Assembly: GCA_030145275.1 (NCBI GenBank)
Contig: JAQYVV010000021.1
Coordinates: 1 to 48,827 of the forward strand
Source: Desulfurivibrionaceae bacterium
GTDB lineage: Bacteria > Desulfobacterota > Desulfobulbia > Desulfobulbales > VMSU01
DNA length: 48,827 bases
Direction: 5' to 3'
Shown: positions 34,138-42,158 of the stretch, one piece after another
Numbering within the stretch: the stretch's first letter is position 1
Layout: each line of letters begins with the position of its first letter
Program-made: the position numbers and the translations under genes
The notes under the pieces: generated by a model
Seen by the model: only the letters and a program-made list of their open reading frames with translations
Told to the model about the DNA's origin: nothing
Databases searched by the model: none

Positions 34138-34296
34138 TTAATCTGCTTCAAAAAAATCTTCTTTTTCAGCCTGGCAGATTGGACAGGCCCAATCAGCCGG
34201 CAAATCCGCAAATGCTGTGCCAGGCTCTATAGCATTATCAATATCTCCTTCTGCAGGGTCATAAACGTAACCGCACGGACATTCATATTTCTTCAT
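34138..34296 (-). CDS. Rubredoxin with CPC in the first knuckle
   Basis: 52 aa: starts [18 protein letters not shown] and ends [17 protein letters not shown]. The four iron ligands are recognisable, but the first knuckle is C-x-C (Cys6, Cys8) instead of C-x2-C, and the residue after the last cysteine is Gln rather than the usual Gly. CPCGY-type rubredoxins exist in other anaerobes, so the gene is probably functional. Rubredoxin carries single electrons, often to superoxide reductase or rubredoxin:oxygen oxidoreductase in sulfate reducers. The gene is too short to stand out by length but its frame is unambiguous. Confidence 0.92.
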   Translation of the reverse strand: MKKYECPCGYVYDPAEGDIDNAIEPGTAFADLPADWACPICQAEKEDFFEAD

Positions 34297-34307
34297 CTTC
34301 TGATCTC

Positions 34308-35507
34308 TTATCTAGCAGTATCGATAACAGCCATAACCCTTCTATTTTTTTGTCTTCCTGATTTTGTATTATTGGTCGTTTCAGGTTTTGATTCTCCATA
34401 GCCCACTGATTTAAGACGATTTGCTTCTATCTTAAAATAGGAGGTAAGATATCGGGCGACACTTTGTGCCCGTTTATCAGAAAGTTTCTGGTTGTATTGC
34501 TCTGCGCCAGCGTTGTCAGTGTGCCCCTCTATAGTTATGACCAGGTCAGGATTGTTGTTCATGAAATCGGCGAACTCTTTCAGGGTGTTTTTATACTCGG
34601 GACGGATGAAATATTTGTCAACGTCAAACTCGACTCGTAATTCAATGGATGTCTTTTGGGTAATTGGCAGAGGACAACCATGCTTATCCACCTTGAGACC
34701 CACAGGTGTGCCAGGACACTTGTCAAACCGGTCAAAAACTCCGTCCTTGTCTGAATCAATCTGCGTAGCGGGGGCAGGTGGTGGTACAATTTTTCTGGCG
34801 GCTTTCTCAAGGAAAACTTTTTCAACGAAATCAGCCATGCCTGCGGGACTGTTCAGTGCGGTGTAATCAGTGGCGAAACCACAGCCGCTTGCATTTGCGA
34901 TATCGGCCATGATCTCTTTGCTTCCTGGAGCATCACCGATCAGGATGGTGTAGATGCAGAGTTGATCTTTGTATGAGGCCTTTAATGCTTTTGCTGCTTC
35001 AACGGGTCCTTGTCCGACATCTTCAGCATCGCTGATTACAATTAATGCAGCTTTGCCTGTGTCGCCAAGGTCTCCTGGAGCAATGCTCATGGCCGTGGTC
35101 AGTGGCGTTCCGCCGCCGGTTGTTGCTACCGTATTAAGTGCGGAAGCAAAATCGGCTCTGGCATATTTGTTCATTCCATACAATAGTGGGTTTTTTTCGT
35201 TCAAGGCGTACGGGTTCGGTCCAAAGGCCCGAATGCCGCCAACAATATCAATTGGGGGGATGGTCTGGTTCATGTTGTTCAAGGTACGTTTAGACTGTTT
35301 AAACTTCATCTCTTTGTTGAAATCCATGAACATGGATGATGAAGCGTCAAAGATAACCAGGAATTTATCCACCTTTGCTTGATATTTGCCGCCGAATTTC
35401 TGAGACAGATCGACTGGCTCAAATGGTGGTTGGATATTTTTCTGGACACAGGACGCCAGAAAGAGACACAAAAATAAGATTCCTATTGTTCGAACAATTT
35501 TACTCAT
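34308..35507 (-). CDS. OmpA-family lipoprotein with von Willebrand factor A domain
   Basis: 399 aa starting at the ATG 35507, which follows AAAGGAGGAAGTT. A lipobox LASC puts the lipid at about Cys23. A VWA domain (about 50-235) has the [12 protein letters not shown] motif and a [10 protein letters not shown] loop. A thrombospondin type 3-like [15 protein letters not shown] calcium motif follows (about 252-266), then an OmpA-like peptidoglycan-binding domain (about 290-399) with [28 protein letters not shown] and RQKNRRV. It anchors to the outer membrane and peptidoglycan. The VWA part suggests adhesion or assembly with a partner. No partner gene is adjacent. Confidence 0.92.
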   Translation of the reverse strand: MSKIVRTIGILFLCLFLASCVQKNIQPPFEPVDLSQKFGGKYQAKVDKFLVIFDASSSMFMDFNKEMKFKQSKRTLNNMNQTIPPIDIVGGIRAFGPNPYALNEKNPLLYGMNKYARADFASALNTVATTGGGTPLTTAMSIAPGDLGDTGKAALIVISDAEDVGQGPVEAAKALKASYKDQLCIYTILIGDAPGSKEIMADIANASGCGFATDYTALNSPAGMADFVEKVFLEKAARKIVPPPAPATQIDSDKDGVFDRFDKCPGTPVGLKVDKHGCPLPITQKTSIELRVEFDVDKYFIRPEYKNTLKEFADFMNNNPDLVITIEGHTDNAGAEQYNQKLSDKRAQSVARYLTSYFKIEANRLKSVGYGESKPETTNNTKSGRQKNRRVMAVIDTAR

Positions 35508-35546
35508 AACTTCCTCCTTTTTATTTTTAATCATTTATCCCATTTG

Positions 35547-36368
35547 TTACATGGGAGAATTTTTTTCTACAAAGAGATGAACATCCTGTTGAGGGAATGG
35601 AAAGTTCAATCCAGCCTCATCAAACCCCACTTTTATTTTTTCAGTGAGGTCAAAGCGGACGGTCCAATAATCCCCGGTATTGACCCAGGGCCGCACCACT
35701 AAGTTAATACTGCTGTCAGCCAATTCTGCCACCGCTATTGTTGGAGCCGGGGTATTGAGCAGCCGCGCTTCCTGGGCCAGGATTTTTTCCAAAACCTCTT
35801 TTGCCAGGGCAATACTGTCTGTGTATGCGATGCCTATAGTCAGGTCTATTCTTCTGGTATCATTTGCCGTGATGTTGGTTATGACATCTCCCATAATGGC
35901 GCTATTAGGTACAATGATTTTCTGGTTGTCCGGGGTTGCAAGTTCGGTGCAAAAAATGCCGATTTCCTTTACTGCCCCGGTTACACCGGCAGCTGTTATG
36001 GCATCCCCGATCTTGAAGGGTCTAAACAGTATAAGCATGACTCCCGATGAAAAATTACTCAAAGAGTCTTTCAGGGCCAAACCTATAGCAAGGCCTGCCG
36101 CACCGACAATGGCCAAAAATGAAGTGGTATTGATGCCCAGTTGATTGAGGGCAGCAATAATGACCACAACCAGGAGGGAATAGTAGGCAATGTTTTTCAG
36201 AAAATTGATCAGGGTCTGCTCCACCTTGTTTTTTTCAAGGACATGGGAAAGCAGATTTGTCAGTTTTCCGCTCAGCCAGCGACCAATGATAAAGATGGCG
36301 ATGGCTGCCATTATTTTGCCAGAATACACCATCAGCCAATTTGCAATGTCTTGTCCCAGGGTTTCCAT
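35547..36368 (-). CDS. mscS: Small-conductance mechanosensitive channel, MscS family
   Basis: 273 aa. Three N-terminal membrane helices (about 15-35, 60-80, 83-105), the pore-lining third helix GAAGLAIGLALKDSLSNFSSGVMLILFRPFKIGD, then the beta domain with VPNSAIMGDVITN and a C-terminal alpha/beta region. Length is that of the simple E. coli MscS type. It probably releases solutes upon hypo-osmotic shock. It lies upstream of the OmpA lipoprotein on the same strand, with 39 bases between them. Confidence 0.94.
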   Translation of the reverse strand: METLGQDIANWLMVYSGKIMAAIAIFIIGRWLSGKLTNLLSHVLEKNKVEQTLINFLKNIAYYSLLVVVIIAALNQLGINTTSFLAIVGAAGLAIGLALKDSLSNFSSGVMLILFRPFKIGDAITAAGVTGAVKEIGIFCTELATPDNQKIIVPNSAIMGDVITNITANDTRRIDLTIGIAYTDSIALAKEVLEKILAQEARLLNTPAPTIAVAELADSSINLVVRPWVNTGDYWTVRFDLTEKIKVGFDEAGLNFPFPQQDVHLFVEKNSPM

Positions 36369-36599
36369 ATAAACTCCAAATTTTATTTTTTGTTGTCAGG
36401 AAAATATTGTTTTTAATGAGTCTATCATATTTAAAATATAAAAAAGGGGAAAATATAAAAAATATTTCTTCCAAAGTGGATGTAAGTTTTTATCTTCATG
36501 ATAAGAGATTGTGATACGAATTATTTCGTTTTTCTCTGTTTCTTTCAGGGCCGATATTTTGTACTATTTGTGAAAAATAAAAGGAGTGAGAAAAGGAGT

Positions 36600-37175
36600 A
36601 TGGAACCACTGTTTCAAGAACTAGCAAAACTGTACAGTCAGATGGAAGAGGCCTACGGTAAAGTCGCTACATTGCTCGATTTTACCTGTGATGGCTGCCC
36701 GGATAATTGTTGTGATTCCTATTTTACCCACCATACCTATCTTGAATGGGCGTACTTATGGGAAGGCTTCAGGCAATTGCCGGAAGAAAAAAGAATTTTG
36801 TGCCTCCAGAGAGCTGCCGAATATGTCAAGCAGAGCGAGGAGGACCTGAGCAAAGAGCAACGACCGGTCATAATGTGTCCGTTAAATGATGATGGACGGT
36901 GCTCCCTATACGCCCACAGGCTGCTTATTTGCCGGATGCACGGGGTTCCTACCAGTTTCACCCTGCCTAACGGGGAGAAGAAATCTTTTCCAGGTTGTTT
37001 CAGATGTCAGGATCTGACAGCAGGGAGCGAGAAGCTTCCAACCATGGACCGGACCAAATTTTTCAGGGAGATGGTAGGGTTAGAGCATGAATTTCTCGGT
37101 CATAAAAGACATATTCTTCCAAAGGTGAAAATGACTATAGCTGAGATGTTGGTCAAAGGGGAACCGGAGTTATGA
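36600..37175 (+). CDS. YkgJ-family cysteine-cluster protein
   Basis: 191 aa from the ATG at 36600, after AAAAGGAGT. Cysteines CDGCPDNCC near residue 25, CPLNDDGRCSLY, HRLLICRMHG and CFRC are arranged as in the YkgJ/UPF0153 family, which binds a zinc or iron-sulfur site of uncertain role. It stands alone on the plus strand between minus-strand genes. The function is unknown beyond the fold. Confidence 0.8.
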   Translation: MEPLFQELAKLYSQMEEAYGKVATLLDFTCDGCPDNCCDSYFTHHTYLEWAYLWEGFRQLPEEKRILCLQRAAEYVKQSEEDLSKEQRPVIMCPLNDDGRCSLYAHRLLICRMHGVPTSFTLPNGEKKSFPGCFRCQDLTAGSEKLPTMDRTKFFREMVGLEHEFLGHKRHILPKVKMTIAEMLVKGEPEL

Positions 37176-37181
37176 GGTAGC

Positions 37182-37472
37182 TTATCCCTCATAAATGCCA
37201 GAACTTATATGGGCTTTATTTGAACGAGGAAACTCTTTTTTCAAGAGATCCTTCAAGGTCTTCTTCAACTTCTCTGGAGTGATCTGGAAGTGCTCCTGCT
37301 TATAACCCTTCTGGATCAGTAGGTAGTGTAACTCCGACAAATTGTCACTGGCTACTCTGACAATTTTTATGGATCGGTCTTTTTTGTAGGTCAACAACTC
37401 AATGTAATGACCATTGGGCATTTTTTTCAGTTTTGCCAGGATGGTTGGTATGGCAGATGAAATGTCGATCAT
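37182..37472 (-). CDS. Small hypothetical protein coupled to ychJ
   Basis: About 96 aa, basic and rich in Lys and Leu (PTILAKLKKMPNGHYIELLTYKKDRSIKIVRV, KLKKTLKDLLKKEFPRSNKAH). The chosen ATG at 37472 overlaps the ychJ stop (ATGA), so it is translationally coupled; starts further upstream would lie inside ychJ. No family recognised, possibly nucleic-acid binding because of charge. Confidence 0.65.
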   Translation of the reverse strand: MIDISSAIPTILAKLKKMPNGHYIELLTYKKDRSIKIVRVASDNLSELHYLLIQKGYKQEHFQITPEKLKKTLKDLLKKEFPRSNKAHISSGIYEG

Positions 37473-37951
37473 GGACCGCAACATTTTTTGAATTTTCTGC
37501 CGCTGCCGCATGGGCAGGGCTCATTTCTTCCAGCTTTCTTGCTCACCGCAGCAGGGAAAGAGTCAGCCTGGATTTCTCCATCAAGGTAGAACCATAAGCC
37601 CTCTTCTTTAACGAAACGACTTATTTCATGGAGGACTTGTGCTTTTCCCTGGGAGAGAAATGTTGCCTTAAACTCAACAATTCCCTGCTTGTCTGATTCT
37701 CCCCCTTCTTGTGTGTCAACTATGTGCAGGCCGCACCATTGAGGAATAGTGGCGGCAGCAATCTGTGCCGGTCTGCTTGATGGATGCCAGGTTTTGAGCA
37801 GATAATCAACCTTGCCTTCGACGTATGCTGAATATCGTGAGCGCATCAGGGCTTCAGCGGTTCCGGCGTCTTTGGTCCCGACGTGTAGCGGCTCACAACA
37901 CTCGGCAAATAATTTGCCGGAATTGCAGAGACAAGGCTTTTTATCTCTCAT
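37469..37951 (-). CDS. ychJ: YchJ-family protein with two SEC-C motifs
   Basis: 160 aa. Two zinc-binding SEC-C motifs enclose a YchJ middle domain: CLCNSGKLFAECCEP at the N terminus and EPCPCGSGRKFKKCCG at the C terminus, with RSRYSAYVEGKVDYLLKTWHPSSR between. The family (UPF0225) is widespread; SEC-C motifs bind zinc and are shared with SecA. An AAAGGAAACAAA site precedes the ATG. The biological role is not established. Confidence 0.92.
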   Translation of the reverse strand: MRDKKPCLCNSGKLFAECCEPLHVGTKDAGTAEALMRSRYSAYVEGKVDYLLKTWHPSSRPAQIAAATIPQWCGLHIVDTQEGGESDKQGIVEFKATFLSQGKAQVLHEISRFVKEEGLWFYLDGEIQADSFPAAVSKKAGRNEPCPCGSGRKFKKCCGP

Positions 37952-38020
37952 TTTGTTTCCTTTTCAAGTCAAATAATCAGCAGGACTAGAGCAGTCCGGA
38001 CGAATCATGAAAGTCCTGCG

Positions 38021-38170
38021 TTTTAGTGCCTTATAACTGAAATCCTGTCACAAAAAACAGATAAGCGAAGACTTCGGATAAGCGAAGACTTCGAGAATTC
38101 CAAAAAAGAACAATGCTCCCAATATGTTGCAGACCACTGTTAAGGCACTTATTTCCGGTTTATCCGGATT
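38021..38170 (+). repeat. Family B dispersed repeat, copy B2
   Basis: It begins TTTTAGTGCCTTATAACTGA, followed by a CCTGTCACAAAAAACA segment, two tandem 17-bp modules, a middle with AAAGAACAATGCTCCC, then CTGTTAAGGCACTTATTTCC and GGTTTATCCGGATT. It is the cleanest single copy of family B in the window and matches B1 in inverse orientation nearly base for base. Confidence 0.92.
38060..38093 (-). repeat. Tandem pair of 17-bp modules
   Basis: Units at 38060-38076 and 38077-38093, both GATAAGCGAAGACTTCG. In copies B1 and B3 the same position holds three units, so the array varies by whole units. Confidence 0.95.
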
Positions 38171-38288
38171 GCTCCAGCACCTTTTTGTGCTCTGTGCAGG
38201 ACTTTCATCTAAACTCTTTTCGCCCGTAAAGTTACTGTTTTTATCAGCGCCAACTCTCATTCCCACCTTTGAACCTGGAATAGCTTTA

Positions 38289-39599
38289 TCAGGAAATCTT
38301 ATCCCCTGATATGTCATCCTTAAAGACCTCCATCCCTTTTTTCATGGCGCAGAAGTCACCGCACATGGTGCAGGTATCTTTGTGTTCCGGCATTCTGCTC
38401 TGGCGTAAGTTTTTGGCAGCTTCGGGAAACATGAGCAGTTCTTCCAGGTCTTGCCAGCGCATGTCTCGTCTTGCCATGGCTGCTAATTTTTCCCCCTCTC
38501 GACGTTCTGGATATTTGGCAATATCTCCTATACGAACGGCAAGGCGAGTAGCCCGCACACCTTCACGGACATCCTGCTCGTTTGGCAGGGCAAGATGTTC
38601 TGCCGGGGTAATATAACAGACCAGATCGGCGCCATGTCGGGAGGAATTGGCCGCCCCTATGGCTGCGGTAATATGGTCATATCCCGCCCCGGTATCCAGA
38701 GGGATTGGGCCGAGGACATAGTAGGGGGCGTTGCCGCTCATCCTTTTTTCCAGCATGATGTTGCCTTCGATTTCATCAAGGGGTACGTGCCCAGGGCCTT
38801 CAACCATCATCTGGCAACCCATTTCCCGGCCCAGCTCGGCAAGCTCACAATTTATGATCATTTCTGCCATCTGGGCTCTATCGTGGCTGTCATGAATAGC
38901 GCCAGCCCGAATACCATTGCCCAGGGAAAGAATGGCATCATATTTTTTCATCAGGGCGCAAACCCGGTCAAATTGTTCGTAGAGAGGATTCTCTTTACCG
39001 TTAATATCCATCCATGAAACCATGAATGTTCCACCCTTGGAAACCAAGCCCCCGTATCGATACCCCTGTTTGCGCAAACGCTCGATGGTATACTGGTTTA
39101 TGCCGCAGTGAATGGCCATAAAACTGATACCGTCTTCTAGTTGTTTTTCAATGAGATCGAACAAGTACTCAGGGTCAAGTTTTCCGGGGTTGGCGTATTT
39201 GGCTGTTGTCTCTTTGAAGGCCTGATACAGGGGGACGGTGCCGACGGGTAGATTGGTGCTGGCTAAGACCGCCCTGCGAATGGTGTCAAGATCACCGCCT
39301 GCTGAAAGCTCCATTAAGGTGTCGGCGCCTTCTTCTTCAGCAATTTTTGCTTTTCGCATCTCCATTTCAATATCACAGATGTCAGAAGAAGTCCCTATGG
39401 AGGCATTAACTTTTGTACGAAGTCCGGTGCCGATGCCGACAACTTTTTGTTGTGGCCTTTTGGGATGATTGGCGACAACTATTTCGCCTAGAGCAACACG
39501 TTTTCTGATGACTTCAGGATCGAAATCTTCATTAAGGGCGATTGTCTCTACCTGTTTTGTGATAATTCCTTCTCTTGCAAGTTCCAGCTGGGTTTTCAT
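38289..39599 (-). CDS. bzaF: ThiC-family radical SAM enzyme, probably 5-hydroxybenzimidazole synthase (BzaF)
   Basis: 436 aa. The fold is that of ThiC (GTVPLYQAF, HCGINQYTIERLR, GLVSKGGTF, MMVEGPGHVPLDEIE, GYDHITAAIGAA, YITPAEHLALPN). The C-terminal cluster is CTMCGDFC, that is C-x2-C-x3-C, whereas typical ThiC has C-x2-C-x4-C. VSKGGTF and DTGAGYDHI also depart from the ThiC forms VSRGGS and DIAPGYDHI. A cobalamin riboswitch with terminator lies directly upstream instead of a TPP riboswitch. BzaF turns aminoimidazole ribotide into 5-hydroxybenzimidazole, the first step of anaerobic lower-ligand synthesis for cobamides, and is B12-regulated. I favour BzaF over ThiC, but a thiamine role cannot be excluded from sequence alone. 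No other bza or cob genes are adjacent. Confidence 0.8.
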   Translation of the reverse strand: MKTQLELAREGIITKQVETIALNEDFDPEVIRKRVALGEIVVANHPKRPQQKVVGIGTGLRTKVNASIGTSSDICDIEMEMRKAKIAEEEGADTLMELSAGGDLDTIRRAVLASTNLPVGTVPLYQAFKETTAKYANPGKLDPEYLFDLIEKQLEDGISFMAIHCGINQYTIERLRKQGYRYGGLVSKGGTFMVSWMDINGKENPLYEQFDRVCALMKKYDAILSLGNGIRAGAIHDSHDRAQMAEMIINCELAELGREMGCQMMVEGPGHVPLDEIEGNIMLEKRMSGNAPYYVLGPIPLDTGAGYDHITAAIGAANSSRHGADLVCYITPAEHLALPNEQDVREGVRATRLAVRIGDIAKYPERREGEKLAAMARRDMRWQDLEELLMFPEAAKNLRQSRMPEHKDTCTMCGDFCAMKKGMEVFKDDISGDKIS

Positions 39600-39629
39600 C
39601 TGTTCTCCTTAATATACCCCGCCAGAAAT

Positions 39630-39668
39630 AAAAAAAGTCCTGACGGGGCATGTTGCCCATCAGAACCT
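39630..39668 (-). terminator. Intrinsic terminator, expression platform of the cobalamin riboswitch
   Basis: On the minus strand, GTTCTGATGGGC, loop AACAT and GCCCCGTCAGGAC form a long stem followed by seven T. It stands between the riboswitch aptamer and the AAGGAGAACAG ribosome binding site of the ThiC/BzaF-like gene, so B12 binding would end transcription early. Confidence 0.85.
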
Positions 39669-39683
39669 TTTACCATTACGTTC

Positions 39684-39880
39684 TAACCGTTATTTTTTAA
39701 TTGTTCAGCTCGTCTTCTGGCTTCCCCAGTCTTTGGCAGTCTTCCCATTTCAGTGGTATCGCTTTTATACGACGAAGGACCGAGAAACAGTGACTATAAA
39801 TGCCAAAAAAATAGATATATAAGGGGTTACAGCATCGGGATATGCCACGGATTTGAACCGTGTTCCGTTAACTGAACAAC
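39684..39880 (-). promoter_or_regulatory. Cobalamin (B12) riboswitch upstream of the ThiC/BzaF-like gene
   Basis: Read on the minus strand, conserved pieces of the cobalamin aptamer appear in order: ACGGAACACGGTTCAAATCC, GTGGCATATCCCGATGCTGT followed by AA, later CCACTGAAATGGGAAGACTG, and the B12 box GAAGCCAGAAGACGAGC. They correspond to the family pattern GGGAA..GGTGCAA.TCC..GC..CCCG..CTGTAA, then CACTG..GGGAAG and AGCCAGGAGACC. The spacing is right and the location in the leader is typical. I found no CTGAGA-type TPP riboswitch signature in the same leader. Confidence 0.88.
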
Positions 39881-39971
39881 TATCAATTAATTGGCCTTTA
39901 TTTAAAAAATAGACAGAGTGTTGTCAAGATGAAATATGGTTAACGAAAAAATGGGCCAATTTCTACGGCTT

Positions 39972-40019
39972 CGATGTCTGCGCTTATCTGCAGTAGGGTC
40001 GCTATTCTCGGACAGCCTC
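39972..40019 (+). repeat. 17-bp module followed by short repeat D, copy 2
   Basis: CGATGTCTGCGCTTATC at 39972-39988 is a one-base-changed module, followed by TG. After AGTAGGGTCG, the repeat CTATTCTCGGACAGCCTC at 40002-40019 matches 33067-33084 exactly. The D repeat lies 25 bases from the stop codon of the HD-GYP gene. Confidence 0.8.
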
Positions 40020-40043
40020 AAGAATGGAGATAACGCAAAGCCA

Positions 40044-41684
40044 TTATTTCACCCCAGATCCAGCATTGCATCTATAGCCGGGAAGTGATTCGTGGTCGAC
40101 AGGGTCGATCTGCTCGGGAACCAAGTATTTCTCGGCATAGTTAAGGTAAAGTTTCCGGTCAACAAATAACCTGAACATATCAGGGTCAAGATGCCCCTCC
40201 TTGGTCATATAGCCCAGGATAGACAATGCTTTTGATAGCGGCATTCTTGCTCTGTAGGGTCGGTCGGATGCCGTCAGGGCTTCAAAAATGTCTGCCAGGG
40301 CGAGAATTCTGGCTTGTAGTGGTAATTGCTCTGCCGTCAGGCCATTGGGATAGCCTTTTCCGTCAAGTCTTTCATGGTGTGCCCCGGCAATTGATGGAAC
40401 CCGTTTTAAATGTTCAGGGAATGGTAGAGAATTAAGCATGTTAATGGTTGCGACAATATGGTTCTGGATCGAAGCTCTCTCTTTATCATTCAGAGTTCCT
40501 TTGGAGATGCAAAGGTTCTCTGTTTCCTCGCTGGTCAGCAGGGGGCTAGCCTGGCCGGTTTTTGAGTACTTGGTTGATAGATTTGCCAATTTTTTGATTT
40601 GCTCGCTCTCTTCTGGTGAAAGGAATTCACCACCGGTATTGACGCGATGCAGATACGATCTGATTTCAGCGAGTTCGTTCAACTTTTCTTGCTTTTTGTG
40701 AAGAGCAGCCTCTTTAGAATCCAGGTTGGTGTTTGATTCGGCATGACTGCTCAGATAGTCAATTTCTGCTTCATGTTCAAGCAGGTTGATACGAGCATCG
40801 ACAAGGGCGATACGATCAAATATTGTCTCCAGTTTGGTGCTCTTGTCTACCACATATTCCGGGGTCGTGATTTTGCCGCAGTCATGCAACCAGGCAGCCA
40901 TTTCCAGTTCATGCAGGTCAGCGTCGGAAAGTAGTATGTCGCCATACGAACCTGTGTTTTCGGCATTAACCGCTTCAGCCATCAGCATGGTCAATTCCGG
41001 CACACGTTTGCAGTGTCCCCCAGTATAGGGTGATTTTTCATCAATCGCTGTTGCAACAAGCTTCACTAGAGCCTGAAGGAGATTTTCAAGGCCATCAATT
41101 AGGTCCTTTCGGGTCAGAGCTACCGCTGCCTGTGAAGCTAATGATGAAACCAGTTTTTCGTCTTCTTTGGTAAAGGTGGTGACACCAGAGGTTGCAGGGT
41201 CGATAGCGTTGATCAATTGCAGGACACCGATAAGCTTGTCCTCATGGTTTTTCATTGGGACACTGAGAAAAGATTTTGATCTATACCCTGACTTTGCATC
41301 GAATTTTCTTGTGCCGGAAAAATCATAATCACTACTGATATAGGCATCCTCTATATTGATAATGCAATTTTCAAGGGCTGCGCAGCTGACTACATTCCTT
41401 TTATTAGGATTACCATTGAGGTCATAAAGTGGAACAGGAGAGAGAGTGACCGGGTTACCACTTTTTCCACCCATGAGAATATTGAGTGAGTCGGATATGA
41501 TTATTTCAAAATGCAAGCTGTTGTCATCTTGTAATAGATAGAGGGTCCCTCCGTCAGAGCCGGCAATCTCTTTGGCCCCCATCAGAATAGATTCCAGCAG
41601 CTGATCGTGATCTTTTTCAGCTGAAAGATCAATCCCGATTGCACTTAAACGTTCTATTTTTGCAAGTAGATCTAATTGGGTCAT
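40044..41684 (-). CDS. GAF and HD-GYP domain protein, predicted cyclic-di-GMP phosphodiesterase
   Basis: 546 aa from the ATG at 41684, after GGAGGGATTG. An N-terminal GAF sensor domain spans about residues 20-190. The HD-GYP domain follows: HDCGKITTPEYV near residue 266, and HHERLDGKGYPNGL near 430, with LADIFEALTASDRPYR after. Between the HD and GYP parts there is an insertion of roughly 110 residues, mostly charged helix, longer than in common HD-GYP proteins. Likely cytoplasmic, with GAF-ligand control of c-di-GMP breakdown. No response regulator domain is present. Confidence 0.9.
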   Translation of the reverse strand: MTQLDLLAKIERLSAIGIDLSAEKDHDQLLESILMGAKEIAGSDGGTLYLLQDDNSLHFEIIISDSLNILMGGKSGNPVTLSPVPLYDLNGNPNKRNVVSCAALENCIINIEDAYISSDYDFSGTRKFDAKSGYRSKSFLSVPMKNHEDKLIGVLQLINAIDPATSGVTTFTKEDEKLVSSLASQAAVALTRKDLIDGLENLLQALVKLVATAIDEKSPYTGGHCKRVPELTMLMAEAVNAENTGSYGDILLSDADLHELEMAAWLHDCGKITTPEYVVDKSTKLETIFDRIALVDARINLLEHEAEIDYLSSHAESNTNLDSKEAALHKKQEKLNELAEIRSYLHRVNTGGEFLSPEESEQIKKLANLSTKYSKTGQASPLLTSEETENLCISKGTLNDKERASIQNHIVATINMLNSLPFPEHLKRVPSIAGAHHERLDGKGYPNGLTAEQLPLQARILALADIFEALTASDRPYRARMPLSKALSILGYMTKEGHLDPDMFRLFVDRKLYLNYAEKYLVPEQIDPVDHESLPGYRCNAGSGVK

Positions 41685-42158
41685 CAATCCCTCCAGTCAA
41701 ACTTAGGGCTCGCACAAAAAAAATCACATTTTGAGTCGCAACTACAACATATATTAAGCCGATTTTCAATCGCGAAATCCTCAACGTAGCCCTGCTACGC
41801 CTGCGGTTTCACGCAATCAAATCGATTTAACCTCTGTCACATTTACACCTCAATTCTGCGAAGTTATTTTTGGGCGAACCCTTAGGCTACCTAATAACAA
41901 AAAATTAACAATAAGTTCCTTAAGCAGGTTCTCAATGTTAGGGAGCAACCTGCTCAATTCCAATACGATTAATGTGATCTGGGCAATTTTGAAAGATTAT
42001 GTGTGCTTGATAAGGCATGAAAAATTTTTAACATTAAGGTGAAATAATGTCAAAAAATAGTTCTTTACCCATTTTTTAAGCCATAAAAAAAGTCCCGCCC
42101 ACCTTGCGGCGGACGAGACAGGGGGGACTATAGTTGTGAGGTATTATAAAAGATGGGT
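41685..42158. other. 474-base intergenic region between the HD-GYP gene and nrfA
   Basis: The first 190 bases include an inverted repeat CGTAGC/GCTACG near 41795-41810 (loop CCT), in a segment ending with TTTTTGGGCGAACCCTTAGG. A second hairpin AAGCAGGTT/AACCTGCT lies near 41924-41957. The last 75 bases hold the nrfA terminator. Only a 9-codon frame (42046-42078) was seen, which I do not regard as a gene. Confidence 0.55.
42084..42130 (-). terminator. Terminator downstream of nrfA
   Basis: Stem AGTCCC and GGGACT (complement strand) around a GC-rich loop with an additional CGTCCGCCGCAAGGTGGGCG pairing, then a run of T on the minus strand. It lies 30 bases after the nrfA stop. Confidence 0.75.

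Larger units (their letters stand above)
38007..38210. other. Hairpin arms split by insertion of repeat B2
   Basis: ATGAAAGTCCTGC (38007-38019) and its exact complement GCAGGACTTTCAT (38198-38210) lie on both sides of repeat B2, with only a short A/T-rich sequence in addition. This looks like an older inverted repeat into which B2 was inserted. It is not certain that it once was a terminator. Confidence 0.6.

Noticed and set aside
38289..39599. Annotation as a plain thiamine ThiC
   Set aside because: The leader matches a cobalamin riboswitch, not a TPP riboswitch, and several ThiC-typical residues differ. ThiC remains the alternative until a phylogeny is made.
41790..41830. Hairpin in the HD-GYP/nrfA gap considered as a riboswitch or tRNA-like structure
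   Set aside because: No cloverleaf and no conserved aptamer motif; only a local inverted repeat.
42046..42078. Tiny frame MSKNSSLPIF after an AAGGTGA site
   Set aside because: Only ten codons, no context, no recognisable function.
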